Below are positions 1-8,800 of a stretch of 30,359 bases of DNA, piece after piece. Each line of letters opens with the position of its first letter. Within the stretch, counting starts at the first letter, position 1. The notes below the pieces were generated by a model. It was not told the DNA's origin and did not search any database. It saw only the letters and a program-made list of their open reading frames with translations. Source of the DNA: Myxococcales bacterium (GTDB taxonomy: Bacteria; Myxococcota_A; Bradymonadia; REDH01); assembly GCA_020633625.1 (NCBI GenBank), contig JACKDJ010000040.1, forward strand, positions 1 through 30,359. The letters are read 5' to 3'. Both the position numbers and the translations under genes were made by a program.

Positions 1-1500
1 ACGCCCGCGCCCGCGGGAGCCGCGGCGGCGACGGCGCACGACGGCGGTGGCGGCGCGGGCGAAGGCGCGCACGACGACCCTTCGGCCACCGCGCAGTCCG
101 ACGCCGCGCACGCCGCCCTCGTCGACCGCTTCGCCGCGGCCGACGCGATCGTCGACGCCGCGGTCGTCGAGCCAGACTCGCGTGAGACCGCGTCGGACCG
201 GGCCGACCGCGTCCTGCTCCATCCCGTCTGGGGCCTGATCGTCTTCGCGGCGGCGATGTTCCTGTTCTTCCAAGCGATCTTCGTCGTCGCCGCACCGCTG
301 CAGGACCTCTGCGAGGGGGCCGTGCTCGCGCTCGGCGAGGTCGCGCGGCAGGTCCTTCCCGAAGGTCTTCTCCAGAGCCTCATCGTCGACGGCATCATCG
401 CGGGAGTCGGCGGCGTCGTGGTGTTCGTCCCGCAGATCGCGATCCTGCTGCTCCTCCTGCGCTTGATGGAGGGGTCGGGCTACATGGCCCGCGCCGCCTT
501 CCTCGTCGACCGCGTCATGGGGTCGGTCGGGCTCGAGGGTCGCTCGTTCGTCGCGCTCCTGTCGTCGTACGCATGTGCGGTCCCCGGGATCATGGCGACG
601 CGGACGATCCCAGATCCGCGCAGCCGCCTGGCGACGATCCTCGTCGCGCCGCTGATGACGTGCTCGGCGCGCCTGCCCGTCTACGCGTTGCTGATCGGCG
701 CGTTCGTCCCCGCGCGCAGCATCCTGGGCGTCTTCAGCCTGCAGGGCATCGTGCTGCTCGCTTTGTACGCGCTGGGCTCCGGCGCAGCCTTCGGCGTCGC
801 GGCGATCCTCCACCGGATCGGCCGCCGGCGCGCGTTCTTCCCGTTCTACATGGAGCTCCCGCCGTATCGGCTCCCGTCGGCCAAGGCGCTGCTTACGCAG
901 ACCTGGCAGGGGGTCCGGGCGTTCCTGCGCAAGGCCGGCACGGTCATCCTCGCCGCGTCGGTGGTCCTTTGGGCGCTGCTCTCCTTCCCGAAGGTAGTGG
1001 TGCCCGACGACGTTGTCGCGACGGCGAGCTCGCCCGAAGAGGCCGACGCGCTCGCTTCGGCCTACGCGCTGGAGCACAGCGCCGCGGCGTCGATCGGCCA
1101 CGCGATGGAGCCGATCGTCGCGCCGCTCGGATACGACTGGCGCATCGGCGTCGGCATCCTCGGGAGCTTCGCGGCGCGGGAGGTGATCGTCGCCACGCTC
1201 GCGCAGCTCTTCGCGTTCTCGGCCGGCGAAGACGACATCGGCGGGCTCGGCGAGCGCATCGCCGCCGAGTGCCAGCCAGCCCCGGACACGGGCGAGTGCG
1301 TGCCGAAGTACACGTTGGCGACGGCGCTCTCGCTGTTGGTCTTCTTCGTCTTCAGCCTTCAGTGCGTCTCGACCCTCGCCGTGATCCGGCGCGAGACCGG
1401 GACGTGGCGCTGGCCCGCGTTCGCGTTCGCGTACATGCTCGGCCTCGCGTACGTCGGCGCATGGCTCACATACGTCGCGGCGCGCGCGCTCGGCGCGTAG
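1..1500 (+). CDS. feoB: Ferrous iron transport protein B, C-terminal part (5' end outside window)
   Basis: The frame is open from base 1 to the stop at 1500 (499 residues), so the gene is cut by the left edge. The missing part should hold the G-protein domain. What remains starts with a low-complexity Gly/Ala/Asp linker and a helical segment ending in DRVLLHPVWG, the usual lead into the FeoB membrane domain. Two Gate-type segments follow: YACAVPG with the TIPDPRSR loop, and MTCSARLPVY with its conserved Cys. At least seven hydrophobic segments are present. In this family the G-protein-coupled membrane domain moves Fe2+ across the inner membrane. The ATG at 256 lies inside the first membrane helix and is not a real start. 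A GC-rich inverted repeat (1501-1507 with 1522-1528) directly follows the stop but has no T-run. cutA follows after 51 bases. Confidence 0.93.
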   Translation, partial: TPAPAGAAAATAHDGGGGAGEGAHDDPSATAQSDAAHAALVDRFAAADAIVDAAVVEPDSRETASDRADRVLLHPVWGLIVFAAAMFLFFQAIFVVAAPLQDLCEGAVLALGEVARQVLPEGLLQSLIVDGIIAGVGGVVVFVPQIAILLLLLRLMEGSGYMARAAFLVDRVMGSVGLEGRSFVALLSSYACAVPGIMATRTIPDPRSRLATILVAPLMTCSARLPVYALLIGAFVPARSILGVFSLQGIVLLALYALGSGAAFGVAAILHRIGRRRAFFPFYMELPPYRLPSAKALLTQTWQGVRAFLRKAGTVILAASVVLWALLSFPKVVVPDDVVATASSPEEADALASAYALEHSAAASIGHAMEPIVAPLGYDWRIGVGILGSFAAREVIVATLAQLFAFSAGEDDIGGLGERIAAECQPAPDTGECVPKYTLATALSLLVFFVFSLQCVSTLAVIRRETGTWRWPAFAFAYMLGLAYVGAWLTYVAARALGA

Positions 1501-1551
1501 CGCCGCCGCTCGGCACCCTCGGGCGGCGGCCCGCCAGACTCCCGAGGCAGC

Positions 1552-1869
1552 ATGAGTGACCTTCGCCTCATCTACATCACCGCCTCGTCGTCCGACGAGG
1601 CGGCGACGATCGCTCGCACCCTGGTTGCGGAGCGGCTCGCGGCGTGCGCGAACGTCATCGATGGCGCGCGCTCGTTCTACTGGTGGGAGGGCGCGGTCCA
1701 GGACGAGCGCGAGGCGTTGATCGTCGCGAAGACGCTCGAACACTGCGTGAGCGCGCTGACGGCGCGCGTGCGCGAGCTCCACTCCTACACGGTCCCGTGC
1801 GTCGTCGCGCTCCCGATCCTGGACGGGAACGCGGACTACTTGAGCTGGCTCCGCGCTCAGGTGGGCTGA
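1552..1869 (+). CDS. cutA: CutA-like divalent cation tolerance protein
   Basis: This 105-residue protein has the normal length and core pattern of CutA: ERLAACANV at about 28-35, SFYWWEG at 41-47, a KT after the second strand (60-61), and ELHSYTVPCVVALPI at 75-89, then YLSWL. CutA proteins are small trimeric ferredoxin-like proteins with a debated role in copper or other metal tolerance. Position directly behind feoB fits a metal-homeostasis unit; the gap is 51 bases and a GAGG-like sequence precedes the ATG. The family assignment is solid, but the physiological role is not well settled even in model bacteria. Confidence 0.93.
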   Translation: MSDLRLIYITASSSDEAATIARTLVAERLAACANVIDGARSFYWWEGAVQDEREALIVAKTLEHCVSALTARVRELHSYTVPCVVALPILDGNADYLSWLRAQVG

Positions 1870-1995
1870 CGCGCCGCGGTGCGTCGTGCGTGGCGCTAGC
1901 GCGTCGGTGGCGGGTCTGACTAGGATGCGGCGGACTTCACCCGCTGCGTCGCGCCGACGATCGGCCGCGGCTCACCCTCATTCCTCGGAGCGTCC

Positions 1996-3378
1996 ATGCT
2001 GGCCAACTCGGTCATCGAGACCGTCGGAAACACGCCGATGGTCAAGCTCAACCGCATCGGTTCCCACACGAAGGCGAACATCTACGCGAAGCTCGAGTAC
2101 ATGAACCCGGGCGGCTCCGTGAAGGACCGCGTCGCGTTCCAGATCGTCGAGGACGCCGAGCGCGAGGGCCTGCTCCGACCTGGCGGCACCATCGTCGAGG
2201 CGACGTCGGGCAACACCGGGATGGGGCTGGCGCTCGCGGCCGCGCTGCGCGGCTACAAGTGCGTCTTCGTGATGCCCGACAAGATGTCCGAGGAGAAGAT
2301 CAAGGCGCTGCGGGCGTTTGGCGCCCGCGTCGTCGTTACCCCGACCAACGTCGAGCCCGACGACCCGCGCTCCTACTACTGCGTCTCGAAGCGGATCGCC
2401 GACGAGACGCCGGGTGCCTTCTACGCGAACCAGTACCACAACCAGTCGAACCCGAAGGCGCACTACCGGACGACCGGCCCGGAGATCTGGCGCCAGCTCG
2501 ACGGAAAGGTCGACGCCTTCGTCTCTGCCGCCGGCACAGGCGGCACGATCAGCGGCGTCGGGAAGTATCTGAAGGAACAGCGCAACGACATCCACGTCGT
2601 CGCCGCGGACCCGATCGGCTCGGTCTACTACGACTACTTCAACACCGGCCGAATGCCGCCGGCCTACAGCTACACGGTCGAGGGCTTCGGCGAGGACTTC
2701 CTCCCCACGACGATGCACTTCGACGTGGTCGACGAGGTCGTGCGCGTCACCGACGCCGAGTGCTTCGAGTACGCACGACGACTCGTGCGCGAGGAGGGCA
2801 TCTACACCGGCGGCTCGTCGGGCGGCGCGGTGGCGGCATGCGTGAAGCTGGCCGAACGGCTCGACCGCGAGGTCAACATCGTGACGATCATGTGCGACTC
2901 GGCGTCGCGCTACCTGTCGAAGGTGTTCGACGACGAGTGGATGCGCCAGAACGGCTTCCTCCGCGACGACCCGATGGAGGGCACGGTCGCCGATCTGCTG
3001 TCGGTCCGAGATCCGTCGAAGCTGCAGACGGCGACGCCCGACGACTCGGTCCGCAGCGTCATCGAGAAGCTGAAGCAGTTCGGGATCAGCCAGCTCCCCG
3101 TGCTCGTCGACGGCCGTGTGCACGGCATCATCAACGAGCGCGACCTGCTCGACCACCTGATCCGCAGCGGTGACGCGTTGATGCCGATCCGCGACCTGGT
3201 CGAGACCCGCTTCGCGATCGTCGAGCTGCGCAACAAGGTCTCGCTGCTCTCGCAGTTCTTCGCGCAGGACCTGACGGTGCTGGTGATGGACGGGGGTCGG
3301 ATCATCGAGATCGTCACGAAGATCGACTTCATCGCCTACGTCTCGTCGACCAGCGCTCGCGCTCAGAAGCGCCGCTGA
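1996..3378 (+). CDS. Cystathionine beta-synthase (PLP enzyme with C-terminal CBS domains)
   Basis: The protein has 460 residues. Residues 1-330 form a fold-type II PLP enzyme: GGSVKDR with the likely Schiff-base Lys43, the TSGNTG loop at 70-75, the GTGGT phosphate-binding loop at 180-184, and GGSSGG near 276. Residues from about 340 on form a tandem CBS domain module (VADLLSV, then QLPVLVDGRVHGIINERDLL). The EGFGEDF segment and the CBS domains separate it from plain cysteine synthases and favour cystathionine beta-synthase, which joins serine and homocysteine in transsulfuration. There is no N-terminal heme domain, as usual in bacteria. GGAG lies five bases before the ATG. No cystathionine gamma-lyase gene is next to it. 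O-phosphoserine- or O-acetylserine-using relatives cannot be fully excluded. Confidence 0.9.
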   Translation: MLANSVIETVGNTPMVKLNRIGSHTKANIYAKLEYMNPGGSVKDRVAFQIVEDAEREGLLRPGGTIVEATSGNTGMGLALAAALRGYKCVFVMPDKMSEEKIKALRAFGARVVVTPTNVEPDDPRSYYCVSKRIADETPGAFYANQYHNQSNPKAHYRTTGPEIWRQLDGKVDAFVSAAGTGGTISGVGKYLKEQRNDIHVVAADPIGSVYYDYFNTGRMPPAYSYTVEGFGEDFLPTTMHFDVVDEVVRVTDAECFEYARRLVREEGIYTGGSSGGAVAACVKLAERLDREVNIVTIMCDSASRYLSKVFDDEWMRQNGFLRDDPMEGTVADLLSVRDPSKLQTATPDDSVRSVIEKLKQFGISQLPVLVDGRVHGIINERDLLDHLIRSGDALMPIRDLVETRFAIVELRNKVSLLSQFFAQDLTVLVMDGGRIIEIVTKIDFIAYVSSTSARAQKRR

Positions 3379-3397
3379 TCCCGCCGGTCGGCCGCGC

Positions 3398-4333
3398 TCA
3401 GTCGAACATTAGCGTGCTGACCGGCCCTCCGGCCGAGAAGCCGAGCCGCCGATAGAGTTCCCGCGCCGGCGCGTTGTCGAGGTTCACGGAGAGCCCGATG
3501 GCCGCGTGGGACTCGAACAGGCGCGCGCACAACTCCGACAGCATCGCGAACCCGATGCCACGGCGGCGCAGGTGTTTCGGCACCCACACCCCCTCGAGCT
3601 GGGCGACCTCGGGCGAGCACGGGCCCATCGACGCCTTGAACACGAGCTCGCCGTCGATGTGTGCACACCACTGCCGGCCCGCATCGATTCGCTGGTCAAC
3701 GCTCCGTGCAAGCGAGGTGAGCCGCGAGGCCACGGGCATCGCCGGGCGGATCTCTTCGGCGAACATCGCATGTGACGCGCTGACGAGCTCGGCGAAGTCG
3801 CCGCGCGTGGCGAGCCGCAGCTCGACTGCGCCGGCAGAGGCCGGCGGCGAGCGGAGCAAGTACGCCCGCTGACGCAGGGTCACACTTGGCGTTCCAAGCT
3901 CCAGCGCGTCCGTCAGCGCGGTGGTCAGATCTGCAGCGCCGAGTACGGTTCGCACGCCGCGCGGCGCGGGGTCGGGCGACGGTGACGCGCGGAGCCCCGC
4001 GGGGACCGGTCGCGCGAAGGTGAGTCGATGGCCGATGGCGGCGGCACCTGCGACAGAGGTCCCGTTGGTGAGGAGCGTGTCGTCACCGAACGCGAGGACG
4101 GACGCGACCAGCTCCGCGCCGGCGTATGCGGCGAAGAGGCGGAGCTCCCCGTTGGGTCCGAGGCGAAAGGCGTCTCCGCGCGGGGGCCGGGCGACCTCCT
4201 GCGCGTGGAGCCAGCCCATCGCGAGGGCCGAGACGTCTGGCGCCTTCGAGAGCCTCTCGTAGACGCTGCGCACGTCGCTCGGTCCAAGCGCCCTGACATC
4301 GAGCGCCGAGTCGACGCTCCGGCCGCCCGTCAA
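3398..4333 (-). CDS. GNAT-family N-acetyltransferase with DUF4081-like N-terminal region
   Basis: This protein has about 311 residues if it starts at the TTG at 4333, the only plausible in-frame start before the conserved N-terminal region (DVRALGPSDVRSVY). The C-terminal third is a typical GNAT acetyl-CoA binding fold: LEGVWVPKHLRRRGIG forms the beta4 and P-loop region, then a helix and LSVNLDNAPARELYRRLGF. The N-terminal half resembles the DUF4081 module found in front of some GNAT domains. It probably moves an acetyl group to an amine; the acceptor is unknown. It lies 26 bases behind the restriction-like gene on the same strand, so the two are likely co-transcribed. It converges with the cystathionine beta-synthase gene, with only 19 bases between the two stops. 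The start is uncertain. Confidence 0.8.
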   Translation of the reverse strand: MTGGRSVDSALDVRALGPSDVRSVYERLSKAPDVSALAMGWLHAQEVARPPRGDAFRLGPNGELRLFAAYAGAELVASVLAFGDDTLLTNGTSVAGAAAIGHRLTFARPVPAGLRASPSPDPAPRGVRTVLGAADLTTALTDALELGTPSVTLRQRAYLLRSPPASAGAVELRLATRGDFAELVSASHAMFAEEIRPAMPVASRLTSLARSVDQRIDAGRQWCAHIDGELVFKASMGPCSPEVAQLEGVWVPKHLRRRGIGFAMLSELCARLFESHAAIGLSVNLDNAPARELYRRLGFSAGGPVSTLMFD

Positions 4334-4343
4334 GCGCGTCCGG

Positions 4344-4360
4344 GCCGCCCGGAGGGCGGC
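4344..4360 (-). other. Perfect 7-bp inverted repeat between two co-directional genes
   Basis: GCCGCCC and GGGCGGC face each other with a 3-base loop. The repeat touches the stop codon of the restriction-like gene and precedes the TTG of the GNAT gene by about 10 bases. There is no T-run, so it is not a classical terminator. It could reduce or couple translation of the downstream gene. Confidence 0.35.
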
Positions 4361-5049
4361 TACTGGAGCAGGCGGTCGACGAAGCTCTCGCCGCTGTCGT
4401 CCTTGGCGAAGCCAGCGCAGCGGAAGAGCACGTAGAACCGCTTGAAGTCCTCGAAGTCGGACTTCACGGCGGCGATCATGTCCGCCTGGAAGAACGTGCT
4501 CTGCTGTCCGGACGTCCCGCGGTGGTAGAGACGCCAGTCGCAGCCGTTCGTCAGGATGCCGTAGTCGACGCCGGTCGTGCGGAGGAGCACGTCGAGGCGC
4601 TGGCCGGGGTTCAGCGCGCCCTCGCCCGCGTCCTCGGGGACATCGTCGAGGCCCGTGCCCCACTTCACCGTCGAGACGATGCCGACGGCGTTGCGGAAGA
4701 ATCCGAGCGAGCCACGGAGCGACTCCGCCTCGCGGAAGTCCTCCGGATCGTCGAACATCGTGTAGTCGAAGCGCGTGCCGGCCTGGCCTGGCGACTCGAG
4801 GCGCTCGTCGACGGTCGCCATGAACCCGAGCGCGTGGAGCGTCGGGGTGACCATGAAGTAGCGCGTCTCGTCGACGGTCGGGCTGCCCGCGAGCAGCGTC
4901 GCGTGCTTCTCGAAGGCCTCGCGGATCATCGTGTACGCGACGCGCACGTCGTCGCCCAGCTCTCCCCACTCGGTCACGTCCTCGATGGTCTCGAGACGCT
5001 CGGCGTTGAACAGGGGACCGCTGTTGAGGAAGATCGCTCCTTCGGACAT
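4360..5049 (-). CDS. Stand-alone protein resembling the N-terminal nuclease-like domain of type I/IIG restriction enzymes
   Basis: This 229-residue protein starts at 5049, where GGAG lies 8 bases upstream; an earlier in-frame ATG has no such site. Residues 60-215 follow the pattern of HsdR or type IIG N-terminal domains: an LHALGF segment at 71-76, the FDYTMFDD strand with Asp95, a second strand ending VSTVKWG with Lys129, Gln150, the signature GILTNGCDWRLY at 164-175, and a DFEDFKRFYVLFR helix. In active PD-(D/E)xK members the second strand carries Glu-x-Lys; here the Glu position is Thr127, so catalysis is doubtful. No methylase, helicase or specificity subunit is encoded nearby. The downstream partner is a GNAT acetyltransferase. 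Function is unknown; it may be a DNA-binding or regulatory derivative. Confidence 0.65.
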   Translation of the reverse strand: MSEGAIFLNSGPLFNAERLETIEDVTEWGELGDDVRVAYTMIREAFEKHATLLAGSPTVDETRYFMVTPTLHALGFMATVDERLESPGQAGTRFDYTMFDDPEDFREAESLRGSLGFFRNAVGIVSTVKWGTGLDDVPEDAGEGALNPGQRLDVLLRTTGVDYGILTNGCDWRLYHRGTSGQQSTFFQADMIAAVKSDFEDFKRFYVLFRCAGFAKDDSGESFVDRLLQ

Positions 5050-5098
5050 CTCGAAACTCCTACGTGGACCCGCGAAAGCGGCGACGATAAGGCGCGGC

Positions 5099-5127
5099 GT
5101 TATCGCCCAGCCGGCGGCGCCTGTCAA
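5099..5127 (-). promoter_or_regulatory. Sigma70-type promoter of the restriction-like/GNAT pair
   Basis: On the minus strand there is a perfect -35 TTGACA (5127-5122), a 17-base spacer and a -10 GATAAC (5104-5099, four of six matches). This predicts a start near 5092 and a leader of about 43 bases before the ATG at 5049. Confidence 0.6.
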
Positions 5128-5248
5128 GGCTAGACACCCTCTCGAAACCCGTTCTGTCGCGTCCGAGAGATCCCGCCGGGGTCGGCAACGACTCTCGGCC
5201 GCTTCCGACGCGCTCCGGCCTCGGCACTTCGAACCCGCCCCGAGACCG

Positions 5249-5719
5249 TCAACCCTCGAGCAGGCTCCGCAGCATCCAAGCGGTCTTCTCGTGCACCTGC
5301 AGCCGCTGGGTCAGCAGATCGCAGGTCGGCTGGTCGCTCGCCTCCGACGCCAGGCCGAACACCTGCCGTGCCGTCCGCGCCACCGCCTCATGGCCGGCGA
5401 CGAGCGAGCGGATCATGTCCTGCGCCGACGGGACGCCTGCCTCCTCCTTGATTGACGACAGCTCGATGAACTTGGCGTACGTCCCCGGAGCGGGGTGTCC
5501 GAGGGCGCGAATTCGCTCCGCGATCGCGTCTACCGCCAGCGCGAGCTCGTTGTAGTGCGTCTCGAACATCAAGTGGAGCGTCTGGAACATCGGCCCGGTG
5601 ACGTTCCAGTGGAAGTTGTGGGTCTTCAGGTACAGCGTGTACGAGTCCGCCAGCACCCGGGAGAGGCCCGCCGCAAGCTCGGCGCGTGTCGCGTCGTCGA
5701 TCCCGATGTCGATCTTCAT
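5249..5719 (-). CDS. dps: Dps-family ferritin-like DNA-protection protein
   Basis: The protein has 156 residues, the usual Dps length. The ATG at 5719 has GGAG seven bases upstream; a longer frame reaching 5791 has no support. The sequence KTHNFHWNVTG at 32-42 is typical. The ferroxidase ligands have the same spacing as in E. coli Dps: His37, His49, Glu53, Asp64 and Glu68. Dps dodecamers oxidise Fe2+ with hydrogen peroxide, store the mineral and protect DNA. The N-terminus is short and has no Lys-rich tail, so direct DNA binding is less certain. It stands alone between the large coiled-coil gene and the restriction-like gene, with its own candidate promoter. Confidence 0.95.
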   Translation of the reverse strand: MKIDIGIDDATRAELAAGLSRVLADSYTLYLKTHNFHWNVTGPMFQTLHLMFETHYNELALAVDAIAERIRALGHPAPGTYAKFIELSSIKEEAGVPSAQDMIRSLVAGHEAVARTARQVFGLASEASDQPTCDLLTQRLQVHEKTAWMLRSLLEG

Positions 5720-5788
5720 CCGTCGTCTCCGTACCGCGCCGTCGGCGCGAAGTAGTGGCCGCGCAGCGAGCTCGCCGCGCGTGGGGTA

Positions 5789-5816
5789 CACCTAGGATCC
5801 CGAGTTCTGGTGTCAA
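5789..5816 (-). promoter_or_regulatory. Candidate dps promoter
   Basis: On the minus strand a perfect TTGACA (5816-5811) is followed by a 16-base spacer and TAGGTG (5794-5789), a poor -10. The leader would be about 65 bases. A poor -10 behind a perfect -35 would suit an activator-dependent or alternative sigma promoter, but this is a weak call. Confidence 0.4.
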
Positions 5817-5886
5817 CCCGGTCCGCCAGCCGCCGGGCCCGAAACGGAGAGCCGCTGTTGGCCCGCTCGGACCGCGAGCGCTCGCG

Positions 5887-8800
5887 CTAGATGAAGTCGT
5901 CTTCGTCGATCGCGTCGGCGTCGACGTCGATCGAGGTCGGGTCGAGGTCGACGAGGTCGTCCGGGGACTCGACGACGACAGGGTCGAGCGGGACCAGAGG
6001 ACCGTCGTCCGAGAGCGACGGACCGCGGCTCTCGTCGGCCACGTTCTCGTCCGAGATCCCGTACTGCGAGCCGCTCCCGGACCGATCGATCCGAGGCAGC
6101 GACGGACCGCCACCCGACTCGGAGAACGAGCGCGATGCAGACGGCCGATACTCGCGCTCGTCGACCATGTCGGCCAGCAGCGCGTCGAGCGGGTCGGACT
6201 GCTCTGGCGACTCGACCTCGTCCGAGAGCTCGACGCTCTCGCCGTAGCCCTCGTCGTCGTCGACCGCGTCGTCGTCGGAGAGCGTGAACTGCGAGTCCGA
6301 CGGGAGCACCGGGCGAACGGAGGTCAGCGCGCGCTCCGAATCGCTCTCGGGCAGCGCTTCGTCGCTGCCGGCATCGTCGTCGGACAGCGTGAACTGCGAG
6401 TCCGACGGGAGCACCGGGCGAACGGAGGTCCCCGCGGACTGAGCCGACGGGGCGCTGTCGTCGGCGCTCTCAGCACCAGGCTCGTCGCCGACGTCGTCGG
6501 CCTCGTCGGCGGTGGCGAGCTCCACGTCTGCAGGCGCGTTGTTGACGTCCGTGTTTGGAGTGTTCCCGAGGTCATCGGCGGTCGGCAGAATCTCCGGCGC
6601 CTCGTCGGTCTGGTCGGCAGGGACGATGTCGACGGCGGCCGTGAGCTCGCCTGCGGGCTCGTCGACATCGACGGCCACGGGCGGCGCAGAGAGTGCGGAC
6701 GACGACGCGATTGGCGGAAGCTCGACGACGGGAACTTCGCCGAGAGGTCCGTGTTCCCGCACGGTCGGGGTGTCGACGGTCCGCGTCACGGGGGTCGCCG
6801 CTTCGGGGATTGCCGGGAGGCGGAGCTCCGGGACCGTCGTCTCGGCGTAGGCGACGAGCAGCGCGCCAGCGCGCGGCTCGGGCGCCTCCGGCAGCGGCGG
6901 CGGCGGAATGTCGGCTCCGATGGCGGCCGCGACCGCACCGACCTGCTCGCGGGCCGTGTCGAGCGCAGCGCGCAGCTCGCGTCGATGCTTCGCGAGCGCC
7001 CGCACGTCTTCGCCGAGGGCCTCGATCGTCTGGTCCGCGGCGCGGAGCTTGGCTTCAAATCCGGCGCGGACCTCGATGATCTGGATCCCGGTCTCGTCGA
7101 TCGCGGCGATGAGCTCCGCTTCGCGGTCGCGATACGCAACCGCGAGTGCGTCGCGGTCCTCGCGCAGGGTTGCCGCCGCCTGCACGGCCGCGGCCGCGTC
7201 TGCTTCCAGCGCCGCGATCGTCTCTGCGGCGCGCGCGGTCGTGGCGGCTGCCGCGTCGCGCGTGTGCGCGAGCGCGGCTTCTGCCGTCTCTCGTGTCGAC
7301 TCGAGCTCCGCAGCGTGCATGCGCAGCGTCTCGGCCATCGCTCGCTCGGCGGCGACGCGCGTGTCGTCGGTGGCCCGCTCGGCGGCGACGATCGCCGCCT
7401 TCGCGTCGGTCAGCTCCCCGAGCGCGGTCGCCAGCCCGGCGTTGGCGGCGGCGAGCTCTTCGCCGAGTCGAGCCACCTCCTCTTGTGTGCTCGCCAGCGA
7501 GGCGTCGAGCGCGGACTTCTCGGACGACACCGACCGGAGCGCTTCGCCCGCTGCCTCGAGCTCGGCTCTTGCCTCGCCCAGCTCGCCGCGGACGCCCTCG
7601 AGCTCGACGGTGAGCCGACGCTCGGTCTCTTGGCCGCGAGAGTGCGCTTCGTCGAGTGACTCGCGGAGCAGACTTGCCTCTGCGCGCGCGGCGTCGCGCT
7701 CCTCGGCCGTGGCAGCTACCGCGGCCTCGAGCGCGGCGATCTGCTCGCGAGCCGTAGCGAGCTCGGCGGCGAGCCCGTCGCGCTCCGTCGACACCGAGTC
7801 CCGCGCCTCCGCTACCGCGTCCCGGTCGGAGCGCAGGGCCTCGAGACCCGCCTCGAGCTCCGCCCCTCGCGCCTGCATCTGGGCGATTTCGCCGCGCGCG
7901 GCTTCGAGGCCCGCCTCGAGCTCCGCGCTCCCTGCCTTGAGTTGCGCGAGCTCGGCGCTCACTGCGTCGCGCTCGAACTCGAGCTCCGCGGCGCGCTCCT
8001 CGGCGGCGGTGGCGCGCGCGGACTCTTCCGCCAGCTTCGTCGCAGCCGCCGCTGTCTCTTCGGCGTGGGCCGCAGCGGCGGCCTGCGCGGCGCTGGACGC
8101 GTCCACCACCCGCTGGTTCGCGACGGCGAGATCCGCTGCGAGCGCCGCCGCTTCGGACTGCGTCTTCGCGTGCGCGTCACGCGTCCGCTCCAGCTCCGCG
8201 TCCCTCGACGCGAGCGCCTCTTCTCCCTCGATGATCCGGTGGTCGCGCTTGAAGATCTCGTCCTTGAGCTCGAGGACCTCGCGCTCCTTTCCGTTTAGCG
8301 CCTCTCGCAGGGTGAGGAGCTCGCGGGCGCTGGTCGCGCTCGTGCTGTCGGACGCGGCTCGCGGCGGTTCGGTGGCGCGAGCCTCGGCGGCGCGCGCGCG
8401 CTCCTCGGCGGCGGCGGCACGCTGCTCGACAGCGGCGAGCTGCGCCGCAGACGTTGCGACCGTCAGCTCGAGGCGGGCGACCGACGCTTCCGCCTCCTGA
8501 GCGCGAGCCATCGAGTCCGAAAGCCGGGCCTCTGCGTCTGCCTGCGCTCGACGCGCAGCGCCGAGCTCCTCTGCCGCGGCCTCGCCGGCGGCGGCGCTGT
8601 CGACCGTCGGGCGAGACAGCCGTACCACATCCACACTCACGGCCGGCGTCGCCTGACCTCCCCCGCGCGACGTCTCGACTGCCGCGGCCGCGTCTGGAAG
8701 AACCGAATCGTCTGGCGCAAACAGGTCGCTCTCGAGAGCCTGCGCGATCTCGTTCTCGATCAGACCTGCGAGGTCATCAGCCGGCGCAGCCTCAATGCCG

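Noticed and set aside
256..1500. feoB starting at the ATG at 256
   Set aside because: The frame is open to base 1 and the ATG lies inside the first membrane helix, so the gene is cut by the window edge.
1978..3156. Minus-strand frame of 392 codons opposite the cystathionine beta-synthase gene
   Set aside because: It mirrors the PLP enzyme gene and has no motif of its own.
4334..4969. N-terminal extension of the GNAT protein into the upstream gene
   Set aside because: The extension is Arg-rich, out of frame with the restriction-like gene and without any conserved feature; the conserved part begins after the TTG at 4333.
5050..5248. Possible small RNA or gene between dps and the restriction-like gene
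   Set aside because: Apart from the promoter at 5099-5127 I see no stem-and-T-run terminator, no tRNA fold and no frame with a ribosome site.
5686..8500. Very long plus-strand open frames opposite the FrzS/AglZ-like gene
   Set aside because: They are Arg/Ser/Ala-rich, have no family motif, and result from the high GC and regular codon pattern of the coiled-coil gene on the other strand.
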